In this document: positions 28,030-37,268 of the stretch, one piece after another
How the letters are laid out: each line of letters begins with the position of its first letter
Position numbering within the stretch: position 1 is the stretch's first letter
Assembly (NCBI GenBank): GCA_902363375.1
Contig: CABIZX010000001.1
Location: forward strand, 1,054,001-1,118,000
Direction: 5' to 3'
Length of the DNA: 64,000 bases
DNA from: Clostridiaceae bacterium
GTDB taxonomy: Bacteria > Bacillota > Clostridia > Clostridiales > Clostridiaceae
The notes under the pieces: generated by a model
Database searches by the model: none
What the model was told of the DNA's origin: nothing
The model's input: only the letters and a program-made list of their open reading frames with translations
Translations under genes and position numbers: made by a program

Positions 28030-28443
28030 ATGAAAATAGTTTATTGGTCAGGTACAGGGAATACAGAGAAAATGGCAGAATTAATTTCTAAAGGAATCAA
28101 AGAAGGGGGCAAAAATGCAGAAGTAATCAATGTTGCTAATGCTAATAGCGACATCTTTGATGATGAAAAAGTAATTGTATTAGGATGCCCATCTATGGGA
28201 GATGAAGTATTAGAAGAATCTGAGTTTGAACCTTTTATTGAAGCCATATCTTCAAAGGTATCTAAAAAGAAAGTAGCTTTATTTGGATCATACGGTTGGG
28301 GCGATGGAAAATGGATGAGAGACTGGGAAGATAGAATGATTTCTTATGGATGTGAAATAAAAGAAGATTGCTTGATTATTTGTGGAGAACCAGAGGATGA
28401 AGATGAGTGCATAAATTTTGGTAAAAAAATAGCACTTTTATAG
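28030..28443 (+). CDS. Flavodoxin
   Basis: A 137-aa short-chain flavodoxin. The FMN phosphate loop is WSGTGNTEKMAELI; later segments FGSYGWGDGKWMRDWEDRM contact the isoalloxazine ring. It carries electrons in place of ferredoxin when iron is scarce. The two Fur boxes around its promoter support exactly that use. AAGGAGGATATGTT precedes the ATG. A DUF3793 gene follows after seven bases, so the two are probably one transcript. Confidence 0.93.
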   Translation: MKIVYWSGTGNTEKMAELISKGIKEGGKNAEVINVANANSDIFDDEKVIVLGCPSMGDEVLEESEFEPFIEAISSKVSKKKVALFGSYGWGDGKWMRDWEDRMISYGCEIKEDCLIICGEPEDEDECINFGKKIALL

Positions 28444-28450
28444 GTAGGTA

Positions 28451-29083
28451 ATGAAAATGACATGTTTAGAATTTTATAATAAGTTAGAATCTATGAATGG
28501 CGAAGAGTATATTAAAAACCTTTTAATTTATAATTTATCATTAGTTATTGCAAAAGTTAAACCCGCCGCAACTATAACTTTTGAAAAGTGTAATGAAGAT
28601 TTATATAATAATTGGTGCTTAACAGGAAAAGAGTTTATAAAAAATATTAATCTTAAGTTTATAGAGTTAAGAGAATCTGATGATTCAATCATAATATTAA
28701 TTTATAACCATTGTTTACTTGAGAAATATATAAATACAGAGGAAAATAAAGAGTTTTTAGTTAGCTTAGGATACTCAGAAAATGGAACTGTTATGGAATA
28801 TCTAATCATGTTAAGAAGGAGATATGAAGAATATAATTGTCCTCATGAATTAGGTATATTTTTAGGAATACCCATTAACGACGTAAAAGATTTTATTGAT
28901 TGTAATAATAAAAAATGCTTACTATGTGGGTATTGGAAAGTATATAATGATTTTAGCTCTGCTAAAAAAATTTTTAAATCCTATGATGAGGTAAAGGAAT
29001 ATACTGTAGATTCTATATTTAAAGGTATAGAAAGTAGTGTTTTAGTTCAAAGTATAGAAAATAATTTTAGTTTTTATGGTTAG
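28451..29083 (+). CDS. DUF3793 family protein
   Basis: A 210-aa protein recognised by its DUF3793-like C-terminal half: PHELGIFLGIPINDVKDFI and then CLLCGYWKVYNDFSSAKKIFKSYDEV. The N-terminal part has no recognisable motif. The biochemical role of the family is unknown, but members are commonly found beside flavodoxin or iron-related genes in clostridia. Here it is the second gene behind the Fur-box promoter, only seven bases after flavodoxin, so an iron-starvation role is inferred. A second in-frame ATG six bases downstream is an equally good start. Confidence 0.85.
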   Translation: MKMTCLEFYNKLESMNGEEYIKNLLIYNLSLVIAKVKPAATITFEKCNEDLYNNWCLTGKEFIKNINLKFIELRESDDSIIILIYNHCLLEKYINTEENKEFLVSLGYSENGTVMEYLIMLRRRYEEYNCPHELGIFLGIPINDVKDFIDCNNKKCLLCGYWKVYNDFSSAKKIFKSYDEVKEYTVDSIFKGIESSVLVQSIENNFSFYG

Positions 29084-29280
29084 AAGTTTAACTTAAAATA
29101 AATATGGAACTCAACAGTTTTAAATTTTTAAATTTTAGAATGTTAAATATTTCAATGGTTTACATTATAAGATTGAAAAAGTTGGTATGTTTTGCATATA
29201 TTAAGAATTATTTTATAACTAGAAAACTATAAGATATATGTTATAATTTAAGCACTAAAATATACTAATTGGAGGACAAA

Positions 29281-29661
29281 ATGATTAACAAAATTGGCAA
29301 GATAACATTATATGTAAGTAATCAGGATGAAGCTAAAAAATTTTGGATTGAAAAACTAGGGTTTGTAGTTAAATTTGAACAAGCAATGGGTCCTGGTATG
29401 AAATGGATAGAGGTTGGACCTAGTGAAGAGGAATTTACTACTTTTGTTTTATATGATAAGAACTTAATGTTAGCACAAAATTCTAAAGCTAATGTAGCTC
29501 ATCCATCAATACTTCTAAGCACTAAGAATATACAAAGTGCATACAGCAATATGAAGGAGAAGAAGGTTGAGGTTGGCGAATTAATGAATATGCCATACGG
29601 AAAAATGTTTTCCTTTAAAGATCAAGATGGTAATGAATATTTACTTAGAGAAGATAAGTAA
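29281..29661 (+). CDS. VOC (glyoxalase/bleomycin-resistance fold) protein
   Basis: A 126-aa protein with the paired beta-alpha-beta-beta-beta units of the vicinal oxygen chelate fold: KIGKITLYVSNQDEAKKFWIEKLGF, then SILLSTKNIQSAYSNMKEKKVE and MFSFKDQDGNEYLLRE. The usual metal-binding His/Glu are only partly recognisable, with Glu in NEYLLRE. The substrate is unknown; relatives include thiol transferases and dioxygenases. ATG 29281 is chosen because GGAGG at 29271-29275 serves it. It is monocistronic, with its own terminator. Confidence 0.82.
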   Translation: MINKIGKITLYVSNQDEAKKFWIEKLGFVVKFEQAMGPGMKWIEVGPSEEEFTTFVLYDKNLMLAQNSKANVAHPSILLSTKNIQSAYSNMKEKKVEVGELMNMPYGKMFSFKDQDGNEYLLREDK

Positions 29662-29669
29662 GAAGATAT

Positions 29670-29705
29670 AAAAATGATGACACTATATAAGGTGTCATCA
29701 TTTTT
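29670..29705. terminator. Bidirectional terminator between VOC gene and feoB
   Basis: AAAAATGATGACAC (29670-29683) and GTGTCATCATTTTT (29692-29705) form a perfect 14-bp stem with an eight-base loop. It suits both the VOC gene and the convergent feoB. Confidence 0.85.
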
Positions 29706-29814
29706 ATTATTTCAGTTTAATTTAGTACACAAAGCAATATATAATGAAAAATACGATATGCTAAAAATTTATAGATAGATAAATAAGTAAATAGAGAATA
29801 GAAATTAAATATAT

Positions 29815-31974
29815 TTATGCAAGGCCTAGAAGTCGAACTATAGTTGTTACAGTGAAGCAAATAATAATACCTGTTATAGTAGGTATGGCAAAGGAGAGAG
29901 CTGTCCATTTAAAGTTCTGTGTTTCTTTTTTTATAGTTAGGCAGGTTGTACTGCATGGCCAATGCATTAAAGAGAATAACATTACATTTAAAGCTGTAAG
30001 CCAAGTCCATCCATTTGAGATGAGAAGTTGCCTAAGTTGAATCAAACTATCAAATTCTATTAGACTTCCTGTGGCTGTATAACTCATAATAATAATAGGA
30101 ATTACAATTTCATTAGCGGGAAAACCAAGTATGAATGCCATTAAAATATATCCGTCCAATCCTATTAAATTAGCAAAAGGGTTTAAAAAATTAGCACAAT
30201 GAGCTAGTAAATTTAAATTTCCTATAGAAATATTAGCCATAATCCAAAGAACCAATCCTGCAGGAGCAGCTACTATCATTGCTCTACCTAGAACAAAAAG
30301 AGTTCTATCCAAAATAGATCTAACTATAGTTTTTATAATTTGAGGTTTTCTATAAGGGGGAAGTTCTAAAGTAAATGAAGATGGAACACCTTTAAGTATA
30401 GTCATAGATAAAAGTTTTGAAATTATTAAGGTCATGAATATACCGAAGAGAATTACAGAGGCTAAAATTAGTGTGGATATAATAGATTGAGAAGGACCAA
30501 CAAAGGCACCAGCAAAGAACATGGTAATTATAGCAATTAAAGTTGGAAAACGTCCATTGCAAGGCACGAAATTATTAGTAAGTATTGCAATTAATCTTTC
30601 ACGAGGAGAATCTATGATTCTACATCCAATTATGCCAGCTGCATTGCATCCAAATCCCATACACATAGTTAGAGCTTGTTTTCCACAAGCACAACTCTTT
30701 TTGAAGAAGTTATCTAAGTTAAAAGCTATTCTAGGCAAATAACCTAAATCTTCAAGAAGAGTGAATAATGGAAAGAAGATAGCCATAGGAGGGAGCATTA
30801 CAGCAATAACCCAAGCTAGAGTTCTATAAATTCCCTTTATTAGAACGTCTTCTAGCCATAAAGGTGATCCTAAACTTAATAAAAAAGCACTAAGTTTATC
30901 TTCAATCCAGAAAAGTGCATTAGAAAGTAGTGATGAAGGATAATTAGCACCTGTTATGGTTATCCAGAAAATAACACATAGAAGTAGTATCATTATAGGT
31001 ATTCCATATTTTTTAGATGTAAGAATCTTATCTATTTTTCTATCTAAGATGTTATATTTAGAATCTTCTCTTGAAACCACCTGAGTACTAATTTTTTCGG
31101 CTTTACTTACTAAAGTTGTTACTACTTCATCTCTAAGTGATTCTTCTATTATGTTATAGGAAACTAAAAGTTTAGTTGCATCACTTAGTCTTTCTTTAAT
31201 TGTTTCATTGTTTAACAAGTTAATATTTAAATATTTATTTAATGCTTCAATTAGGCTAGCGTCATTTTCTAGTAATTTTAAAGATATCCATCTAGAATTA
31301 ATTTTTATAGGTATATTTTCTATAGCTTTTCTCACTTCTGGTTCTATTATGGAAACTGCATTTTCTAAAGCTTCATTATATTTTATTCTAATAGGGTTCA
31401 TAGGCACGTCATTATTGGTAAGATTATATACAGTATCCATTAATTCTTTAAGACCAGCTCCTGTAGTAGCGCTAGTACCTACAGTAGGTACACCAAGAAG
31501 TAGGGAAAGTTTTATTAAATCAACATCGATGCCTTTTCGTTTAGCTTCATCCATTAAATTTACACATACCACTACATTTTTAGTTATTTCTAAGGTTTGA
31601 AGTACTAAGTTTAAATTTCTTTCTATGCAGGTAGCATCTATAATAACTATAGTGGCATTAGGGTTTCCAAAGCATATAAAATCTCGAGCGACCTCTTCTT
31701 CTACAGAATTAGCCATAAGTGAATAGGTCCCGGGAATATCAACTAAGATAAAATCTCTATCTTTATGGGTATGTCGACCTTGTGCATTGGATACAGTTTT
31801 TCCAGGCCAGTTACCTGTATGTTGATTGAGACCTGTCAAACTGTTGAAAACTGTGCTTTTTCCTACATTAGGATTGCCAGCTAGAGCAATTACTTTATCA
31901 GATATAGAAAGACGTTCTATTTTCAATTCTTTTTCTAAAGCGCTGACTCCTGTAGATTGATTAGTTAGCCCCAT
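29815..31974 (-). CDS. feoB: Ferrous iron transporter FeoB
   Basis: A 719-aa protein with an N-terminal G domain (G1 AGNPNVGKSTVFNSL, G2/Switch I NWPGKTV, G3 VDIPGTYSL, G4 NLMDEAKRKG) and a C-terminal membrane domain of about eight segments carrying two Gate motifs. It imports Fe(II) across the cytoplasmic membrane. The N-terminus has a 27-residue extension before the G domain. GGAGG lies upstream of the ATG. It is 201 bases downstream of feoA, an unusually long gap for this pair, and that gap contains a hairpin. The C-terminal Cys motif of some FeoB proteins is absent. Confidence 0.93.
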   Translation of the reverse strand: MGLTNQSTGVSALEKELKIERLSISDKVIALAGNPNVGKSTVFNSLTGLNQHTGNWPGKTVSNAQGRHTHKDRDFILVDIPGTYSLMANSVEEEVARDFICFGNPNATIVIIDATCIERNLNLVLQTLEITKNVVVCVNLMDEAKRKGIDVDLIKLSLLLGVPTVGTSATTGAGLKELMDTVYNLTNNDVPMNPIRIKYNEALENAVSIIEPEVRKAIENIPIKINSRWISLKLLENDASLIEALNKYLNINLLNNETIKERLSDATKLLVSYNIIEESLRDEVVTTLVSKAEKISTQVVSREDSKYNILDRKIDKILTSKKYGIPIMILLLCVIFWITITGANYPSSLLSNALFWIEDKLSAFLLSLGSPLWLEDVLIKGIYRTLAWVIAVMLPPMAIFFPLFTLLEDLGYLPRIAFNLDNFFKKSCACGKQALTMCMGFGCNAAGIIGCRIIDSPRERLIAILTNNFVPCNGRFPTLIAIITMFFAGAFVGPSQSIISTLILASVILFGIFMTLIISKLLSMTILKGVPSSFTLELPPYRKPQIIKTIVRSILDRTLFVLGRAMIVAAPAGLVLWIMANISIGNLNLLAHCANFLNPFANLIGLDGYILMAFILGFPANEIVIPIIIMSYTATGSLIEFDSLIQLRQLLISNGWTWLTALNVMLFSLMHWPCSTTCLTIKKETQNFKWTALSFAIPTITGIIICFTVTTIVRLLGLA

Positions 31975-32066
31975 TATAAAACCTCCTTAAAATTAAATTT
32001 TAAATTTAGAATGAGTAATAAATTTTTTATTAAAAGGGATGCGAAAATAAAGGGTAAAATGAAATT

Positions 32067-32104
32067 TCTGGCTTCAATTGGACAAAGCTCCACCTAAAGC
32101 CAGA
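32067..32104 (-). repeat. Hairpin in the feoA-feoB gap
   Basis: TCTGGCTT (32067-32074) and AAGCCAGA (32097-32104) form a perfect 8-bp stem around a 22-base loop with partial internal pairing. There is no T-run on the feo strand, so it is not a simple terminator. It could be an mRNA-processing or stability hairpin, or a remnant of a mobile element end. The 200-base gap holds nothing else. Confidence 0.45.
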
Positions 32105-32175
32105 GATTCTGTAATAAGTTGCAGTGGTAATCGATATATTTAAATAGGAAGATGAAGGATATCAAAAATTTAATA

Positions 32176-32442
32176 CTATATGGTCTCAACTAATATTTTA
32201 GAGGCATCTTCCTCACGAATTGCAATTACTGCACCTCGAATTAAGTAAGCCACAGGATCACCAGAAGGGCTTTGATTAAGAACTTCTATTTCAGTATTAG
32301 AAACAAGTCCAAGATCAAGCATTCGACGTCTTATAGATCCACTGGAAGTAAGGCTTTTAACTTTGCATTTTCTTCCTATAGATAAACTTGTTAAGGGAAA
32401 TATTTTAGATGAGTCAATATTGATGTTTGAATTTTTATTCAT
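32176..32442 (-). CDS. feoA: FeoA domain protein
   Basis: An 88-aa protein with an SH3-like FeoA fold: FPLTSLSIGRKCKVKSLTSSGSIRRRMLDLGLVSNTEIEVL and a C-terminal PVAYLIRGAVIAIREEDASKILV. FeoA is a small cytoplasmic partner required for FeoB-mediated iron import. AAAGGAGA precedes the ATG. It is the first gene of the feo pair and is divergent from a DtxR-type regulator, with an imperfect palindrome between them that may be the operator. Confidence 0.92.
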   Translation of the reverse strand: MNKNSNINIDSSKIFPLTSLSIGRKCKVKSLTSSGSIRRRMLDLGLVSNTEIEVLNQSPSGDPVAYLIRGAVIAIREEDASKILVETI

Positions 32443-32533
32443 ATTGTTAATCTCCTTTTAAACATTTTGTATTTGTAATCAAGTATTAATAAATTAAAAT
32501 ACTTCTAATTTTTAATATAAATCATATACTTAA

Positions 32534-32566
32534 TTAGAGTGAGGAAAAAATCTTTCCCTACTCTAA
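32534..32566. promoter_or_regulatory. Imperfect palindrome between feoA and the DtxR-type regulator
   Basis: TTAGAGTGAGGAAA (32534-32547) and TTTCCCTACTCTAA (32553-32566) pair at 12 of 14 positions around five bases. Position in the divergent control region suggests an operator for the regulator, or an RNA hairpin in the feoA leader. The rest of the 281-base region is A/T-rich with no clear promoter. Confidence 0.5.
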
Positions 32567-32723
32567 CATATGATTATCTATGTATTTGTGACACTTTATT
32601 AAAAAAAACAAAAAAGAATTTAATAAAATTATATATACCTATAAGGAGTATAAGAGAGACAAGCATAAGTTAAACATCTTAAATAGTGAAGGACATAGAT
32701 AATAGGATAAGGAGAAGGAAATA

Positions 32724-33209
32724 ATGGATAAAAACTTTTATACGGTAAGGGCTTATGAGCAGAAGTTATTTGATGATAGATTATTGACTGCCTCTATGGA
32801 AGATTATGTAGAAATGCTTTATAGATGTACTATGGAAGGGGAGGACTATATAAGACTTAATAAATTAGCCTTAATGCTAAATGTTAGAGATTCCTCGGCA
32901 TCCAAAATGATGCAGAAACTAGGAAAATTAGGCTTAGTTGACTATGAGAGGTATGGGGTTATAAAACTTACAGATTTAGGTCTTAAAGTAGGTAGATATC
33001 TTTTAAGTAGACACAATATAATAGAAAAGTTTTTGAGATTTTTAAGTTCAGACAGTGACATATTAGCAGAAACAGAGTTAATAGAACATGTAGTAAGCAT
33101 AAATACTGTGGAGAACTTAAATGTTTTAAATAATTTTATAGAAAATAATGAAAAAGTTTTGAAGGAATATAGAGATTTTAGAGAAGAATATTATAAAATA
33201 AAAAAATAA
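32724..33209 (+). CDS. DtxR/MntR-family metal-dependent regulator
   Basis: A 161-aa regulator with an N-terminal winged helix (LTASMEDYVEMLYRC, KLALMLNVRDSSASKMMQKLGKLGLVDYE) and a dimerisation domain. The metal ligands of the MntR-type site are visible: Asp and Glu in SMEDYVEM, His in LLSRHNIIEKFL, and Glu/Glu-His in ETELIEHVVS. It lacks the third SH3-like domain. It is divergent from feoAB, so it probably controls ferrous iron uptake, though MntR-like manganese sensing cannot be excluded. AAGGAGAAGG precedes the ATG. Confidence 0.87.
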   Translation: MDKNFYTVRAYEQKLFDDRLLTASMEDYVEMLYRCTMEGEDYIRLNKLALMLNVRDSSASKMMQKLGKLGLVDYERYGVIKLTDLGLKVGRYLLSRHNIIEKFLRFLSSDSDILAETELIEHVVSINTVENLNVLNNFIENNEKVLKEYRDFREEYYKIKK

Positions 33210-33220
33210 AAGTTGAAAAG

Positions 33221-33256
33221 AAAGCTACCTCTACTGAATAGTTTTGAGGTAGCTTT
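33221..33256. terminator. Bidirectional terminator between DtxR-type and histidine kinase genes
   Basis: AAAGCTACCTC (33221-33231) and GAGGTAGCTTT (33246-33256) form a perfect 11-bp stem between convergent genes. Confidence 0.85.
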
Positions 33257-33273
33257 AAAAAATTTATCTAATT

Positions 33274-35103
33274 TTAAATTTCTAGTTTTGGAAGTTTGAT
33301 TATTACTTTAAATAGATCGCCATCGCATTTTATCTTAAGAGTACCATTATGAAGTTCTACTATGGTTTTAGAAATGGCAAGGCCTAATCCAGAGCCTTCA
33401 ATAGAAGAATTTCTAGATTTATCGCCTCTAACAAATCTTTCAAGAATTTCATCTTCGTTAAAATCTAAATCATATTTTGATATGTTTTTTACTACAATTT
33501 CGCATTCAGTATCATTTTCAATAACTTCTAGATAAATTCTAGAGTTTTCAAGAGAATATTTTATAGCATTACATATCAAGTTATCCATAACTCTCGAAAT
33601 TTTAGCACCATCTAGGTTTAAGTGGCAAGCTTTATCTCCAATTACTTTAAAGGTAAGATTTTTTTCTTCACCTAAAAAGCTTAATTCGCCGAGGCTTTGA
33701 TGTATTAATTCTACAATATCAACGTCACTTTTACTTAACATAATTTGTCCAGAACTCATTTTTGACATTTCAAATAAATCTTCTACAAGTTTTTTTAATT
33801 TGGTTGATTTATTATCTAGAATTGATACATAGTCTCTTATTTCGCTTTTATCAAGAGATTCATCTTTAAGTATATCTACATAATTCACTATAGAAGTTAG
33901 AGGAGTTTTTAAATCATGTGATACATTAGTTATGAGTTCAGTTTTCAATTTTTCATTTTTGATTCCGTCTTCTACTTTCTTTTTATAACTTACTTTTAAA
34001 TTGTTTATTTCCATGGCTAAATTGGATAAAGTACCAAAATTTTTAGAGTTTATATCTACATCCATATCACCATCCTCTATTTTCTTTAGATAGATAATTA
34101 AATTCTTTTTATTATTTATGCCTTCAAGATAACGAACCCATATATTTACTATGATAATTATAAATGTTAACATAACAAATATTACCGTTAGATTTTCATT
34201 GATATAAAAGATATAATCATTTGAACTAAATATATATGATAGGGGTAAATACATTACCCAAAATATTAAAAGACCAATTAATGTAGCATCAAAAAATAAG
34301 CTTTTAAATACATCCTTTATATTTACAAAAAAAATATTAATAGATTTTATTCCTCTAATAAAAATTATATTCTTAAAGTTACCTATATAAAATTTTATTC
34401 CAAAAGCCTTAATAGAGTAAAGTTGCTTAATTAACAAAATAATAAATATAATAAGTAAAGGCAGAGAAAAATAAAATCTAAGTCTTATAAAGTCTGCCAT
34501 GTTGCTATATTTAGTACCTCGTATAAAGTAAAGTTCCTCTAAGTTTGCATTTGGAGAGGTATAGGCTCCATTATAATAACCTGATGGGGCTAAGTAATGA
34601 GATAAGTTATTAGAACTATAAACTACTACGTCATCTTCCTTAGATAATTTCATTAGAGCATCTTTAGGAGGCAGCTCATTAAAGGGGTAATCAGAAAACC
34701 AATTTCTGTTAGAAAACCATCTATTAGTAGTTTTATCTATGAGTAATACACCGATATCACCAGTAAAAGAATTTTCCAAGTAGTTTTGGATAAACTTAGC
34801 ATCTTCATCAGTTTTACAATAAAGAATTTTTGAAAAACCATCAGTGGATCTTAATAAGTTTTCTCTAAATTCAATAGTATCATTTTGTAGCATTTGATTT
34901 TTGAAAGCCTTTTTGTTAATGATAGCAGTTCCATAATAACTACTTCTATTAGTATAACTATCATAATCAACTAATACTATTTGAAAAAACTTTGGGAGTA
35001 CAGTTATACCAATAATAAAAATTATTAATATTTCAGATAATATTATATTTTTATTAGAGGAATTAAACCATTTTTTTATGAAGCTTCTTATATCAGAGAT
35101 CAA
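33274..35103 (-). CDS. Membrane sensor histidine kinase
   Basis: A 609-aa sensor kinase. There is one membrane segment near the N-terminus, an extracytoplasmic loop of about 170 residues, then about three more membrane segments and a linker. The kinase core shows H-box NVSHDLKTPLTSIVNYVDIL, N-box DNLICNAIKYS and G-box GSGLGLAISKTIVELHNG, all intact. The signal sensed is unknown. The start is assigned to TTG 35103, because AAAGGAG lies eight bases before it; an earlier TTG at 35145 would overlap the response regulator and has no ribosome-binding site. It follows that regulator by 13 bases on the same strand, so the two form one operon. Confidence 0.88.
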   Translation of the reverse strand: MISDIRSFIKKWFNSSNKNIILSEILIIFIIGITVLPKFFQIVLVDYDSYTNRSSYYGTAIINKKAFKNQMLQNDTIEFRENLLRSTDGFSKILYCKTDEDAKFIQNYLENSFTGDIGVLLIDKTTNRWFSNRNWFSDYPFNELPPKDALMKLSKEDDVVVYSSNNLSHYLAPSGYYNGAYTSPNANLEELYFIRGTKYSNMADFIRLRFYFSLPLLIIFIILLIKQLYSIKAFGIKFYIGNFKNIIFIRGIKSINIFFVNIKDVFKSLFFDATLIGLLIFWVMYLPLSYIFSSNDYIFYINENLTVIFVMLTFIIIIVNIWVRYLEGINNKKNLIIYLKKIEDGDMDVDINSKNFGTLSNLAMEINNLKVSYKKKVEDGIKNEKLKTELITNVSHDLKTPLTSIVNYVDILKDESLDKSEIRDYVSILDNKSTKLKKLVEDLFEMSKMSSGQIMLSKSDVDIVELIHQSLGELSFLGEEKNLTFKVIGDKACHLNLDGAKISRVMDNLICNAIKYSLENSRIYLEVIENDTECEIVVKNISKYDLDFNEDEILERFVRGDKSRNSSIEGSGLGLAISKTIVELHNGTLKIKCDGDLFKVIIKLPKLEI

Positions 35104-35116
35104 TATGTATTCTCCT

Positions 35117-35821
35117 TTAATTAAGTTTTTCAATCTTGTATCCAACCCCCCATACTACTTTTATGTATTCAGGATCCTTAGAATTAATCTCGATTTTTTC
35201 TCTCATCCTTCTAATATGGACAGTTACTGTATTTTCGCTATGATAGAATGGAGCTTTCCACACATTCTCATAGATTTCTTTTATAGAAAATACTTTACCG
35301 GTATTAGAGGCTAGAAGTAATAAAATTCCATATTCTGTAGCTGTAAGTTTTAAGAGTTCTCCTCTTAAAGTGACAGATTTCAGAGTCGTATCAATGATTA
35401 AGTCCTTAATTATAATTTGATCTTTTAAATTCACATTTTCTATATCAAGAGGTTTTTCATATCTTCGCAGTTGTGACTTAACCCTAGCTATAAGCTCTAG
35501 ATGATTAAAAGGTTTAGTTATGTAATCATCAGCACCACTATTTAAGCCTATAATCTTATCAAGATTTTCTGATTTAGCAGATAATATTATTATAGGAATA
35601 TTTCTATTTTCTCTAATCTTTAAGCAAGTCTTTATACCATCAAGCTTAGGCATCATTACATCCAATAAAATTAAATGTACTTTCTCTTCCTCTAAAACTT
35701 GTAGAGCCTCAATTCCGTCATAAGCTTTAAATACATTTAGCCCCTCACGCTTTAGGTATATTTCTATAGCATTACATATTTCAATTTCATCATCTACTAC
35801 TAAAATATTGAAATTTGACAT
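35117..35821 (-). CDS. OmpR/PhoB-family response regulator
   Basis: This 234-aa regulator has a receiver domain (ILVVDDEIEICN with the acidic pair, phosphoacceptor Asp in LILLDVMMPKLDG, Lys in YITKPFNHLELIARV) and a C-terminal winged-helix DNA-binding domain (LTATEYGILLLLASNTGKVFS, then ENTVTVHIRRMREKIE). ATG 35821 is chosen because AAAGGTGGTG stands at the right distance; the GTG 15 bases upstream lies inside that site. Its kinase partner is encoded directly downstream. Targets are unknown; no cell-envelope genes adjoin it apart from the aminopeptidase upstream. Confidence 0.93.
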   Translation of the reverse strand: MSNFNILVVDDEIEICNAIEIYLKREGLNVFKAYDGIEALQVLEEEKVHLILLDVMMPKLDGIKTCLKIRENRNIPIIILSAKSENLDKIIGLNSGADDYITKPFNHLELIARVKSQLRRYEKPLDIENVNLKDQIIIKDLIIDTTLKSVTLRGELLKLTATEYGILLLLASNTGKVFSIKEIYENVWKAPFYHSENTVTVHIRRMREKIEINSKDPEYIKVVWGVGYKIEKLN

Positions 35822-36032
35822 ACTATTATGCACCACCTTTTATTCTAAAACAATTTTTATAGTATTCCATTAATATTTTACAACATAACTATTTAAAAAG
35901 TATTAAAACTTTCTTACTAATTTATAATAATTATAATTTAAACTAAAAAAATAACCTACAATTAATATAAATTTAACTAAGTAAATTATAAATTAATTAG
36001 TAGAGTTATTCTTTAATGCCTAATTGTTATAA

Positions 36033-37268
36033 TTATATAGCCCAATTACCATTAATAAATATAGGAGTTTCTGAATCATCAAATCCTATGCCAGTGATAC
36101 TTAAATCAGAAGTTCCTATCATAAAGTCAACATGAGTTAAAGAATCATTTCCGCCTAAAGCTAAAATCTCTTCAGTAGTTTTTGTTGAGCCATTTTTAAC
36201 ACATAAGTTGTAAGCTTTTCCTAATGCTAAGTGACATGAAGCATTTTCATCAAATAGAGTATTGAAAAATACTATATTTGAATTAGAAATAGGTGAATCA
36301 AACGGAACTAAGGCAACCTCGCCAAGGTAGTGGGAGCCTTCATCAGTTTCAATTAAAGATTTTAGAGAGTCATAGCCCTGTTCAGCATCAAAGTCTACAA
36401 CTTTTCCATCCTTAAAAGTAAGTGAGAAGTTATTAATTAGATTTCCACCATAATTTAAAGGCTTTGAACTAAAGACTCTACCATTAACACCAGTTTTCTT
36501 TGGCATTGAGAAGATTTCCTCAGTAGGAATGTTGGCGATAAACTCTACGCCTTCAGGAGTATATTCTGCACCACCTGCCCATAGATGATTATCAACAAGC
36601 TCTAAGACTAAATCAGTGCCTAAAGAATTAGTATAGTGAAGTGATTTAAAATTCTTACTGTTAAGATAATTTATCTTATCAATTAGAGTTTTCTTATGGT
36701 AATTCCAAGCCTCAATTGGATCATCTTTATCTACACGTACTATTTTAAATATGTTTTCCCATAATTTATTTATTGCATCTTCCTCGGAAAGGTTAGGGAA
36801 TACTTTAGTTGCCCATCCTTTAGTTGGTAATGCTATTACAGACCAAGAGTTTTTATTACTCATAAGTCTTTCGCTAAATTCTTTTGTAGCTATGCTTGAA
36901 GTTTTTTGAAAAGTTGCAATTTTTTTAGGGTCAACATCTTTTAGCAATTCAGGATTTGATGCACTTATACTTAAAAAGCACGCACCTTCTTTAGCATAAG
37001 TTAGCATAGACTCTTTCATCCAATCTGGATAGGATTCAAAAATTTCCATTGGTGAATTAAGATATTTGAGTTTACCACATTCTTCATCATTCCAATGAAC
37101 AACAACTTCTTTTGCTCCAATTTTATAGGCTTCATCAACAATCATTCTTGTAAAATTAAAACATTCTACAGGAGATTTTATAACAAGAGTTTGGTTAGGC
37201 TGCACATTTACCCCAATAGATATACTAAGCTTTGCATATTTTCTTAAAATCTCATCACTTATTTCCAT
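36033..37268 (-). CDS. M29-family aminopeptidase
   Basis: A 411-aa metal-dependent aminopeptidase of the AmpS/AmpT group. The metal and catalytic motifs are visible: NIPTEEIFSMP, EGSHYLGEVALVP, ENASCHLALGKAY and LTHVDFMIGTSDL, supplying the Glu, Glu, His, Tyr, His and Asp residues expected for the di-metal centre. It removes N-terminal residues from peptides in the cytosol, which fits peptide import by Opp. GGAGGG precedes the ATG by ten bases. It is 212 bases upstream of the response regulator on the same strand; no terminator is clear between them. Confidence 0.92.
   Translation of the reverse strand: MEISDEILRKYAKLSISIGVNVQPNQTLVIKSPVECFNFTRMIVDEAYKIGAKEVVVHWNDEECGKLKYLNSPMEIFESYPDWMKESMLTYAKEGACFLSISASNPELLKDVDPKKIATFQKTSSIATKEFSERLMSNKNSWSVIALPTKGWATKVFPNLSEEDAINKLWENIFKIVRVDKDDPIEAWNYHKKTLIDKINYLNSKNFKSLHYTNSLGTDLVLELVDNHLWAGGAEYTPEGVEFIANIPTEEIFSMPKKTGVNGRVFSSKPLNYGGNLINNFSLTFKDGKVVDFDAEQGYDSLKSLIETDEGSHYLGEVALVPFDSPISNSNIVFFNTLFDENASCHLALGKAYNLCVKNGSTKTTEEILALGGNDSLTHVDFMIGTSDLSITGIGFDDSETPIFINGNWAI

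Noticed and set aside
35104..35145. Histidine kinase start at TTG 35145 overlapping the response regulator
   Set aside because: No ribosome-binding site for it; TTG 35103 has AAAGGAG at the right distance.
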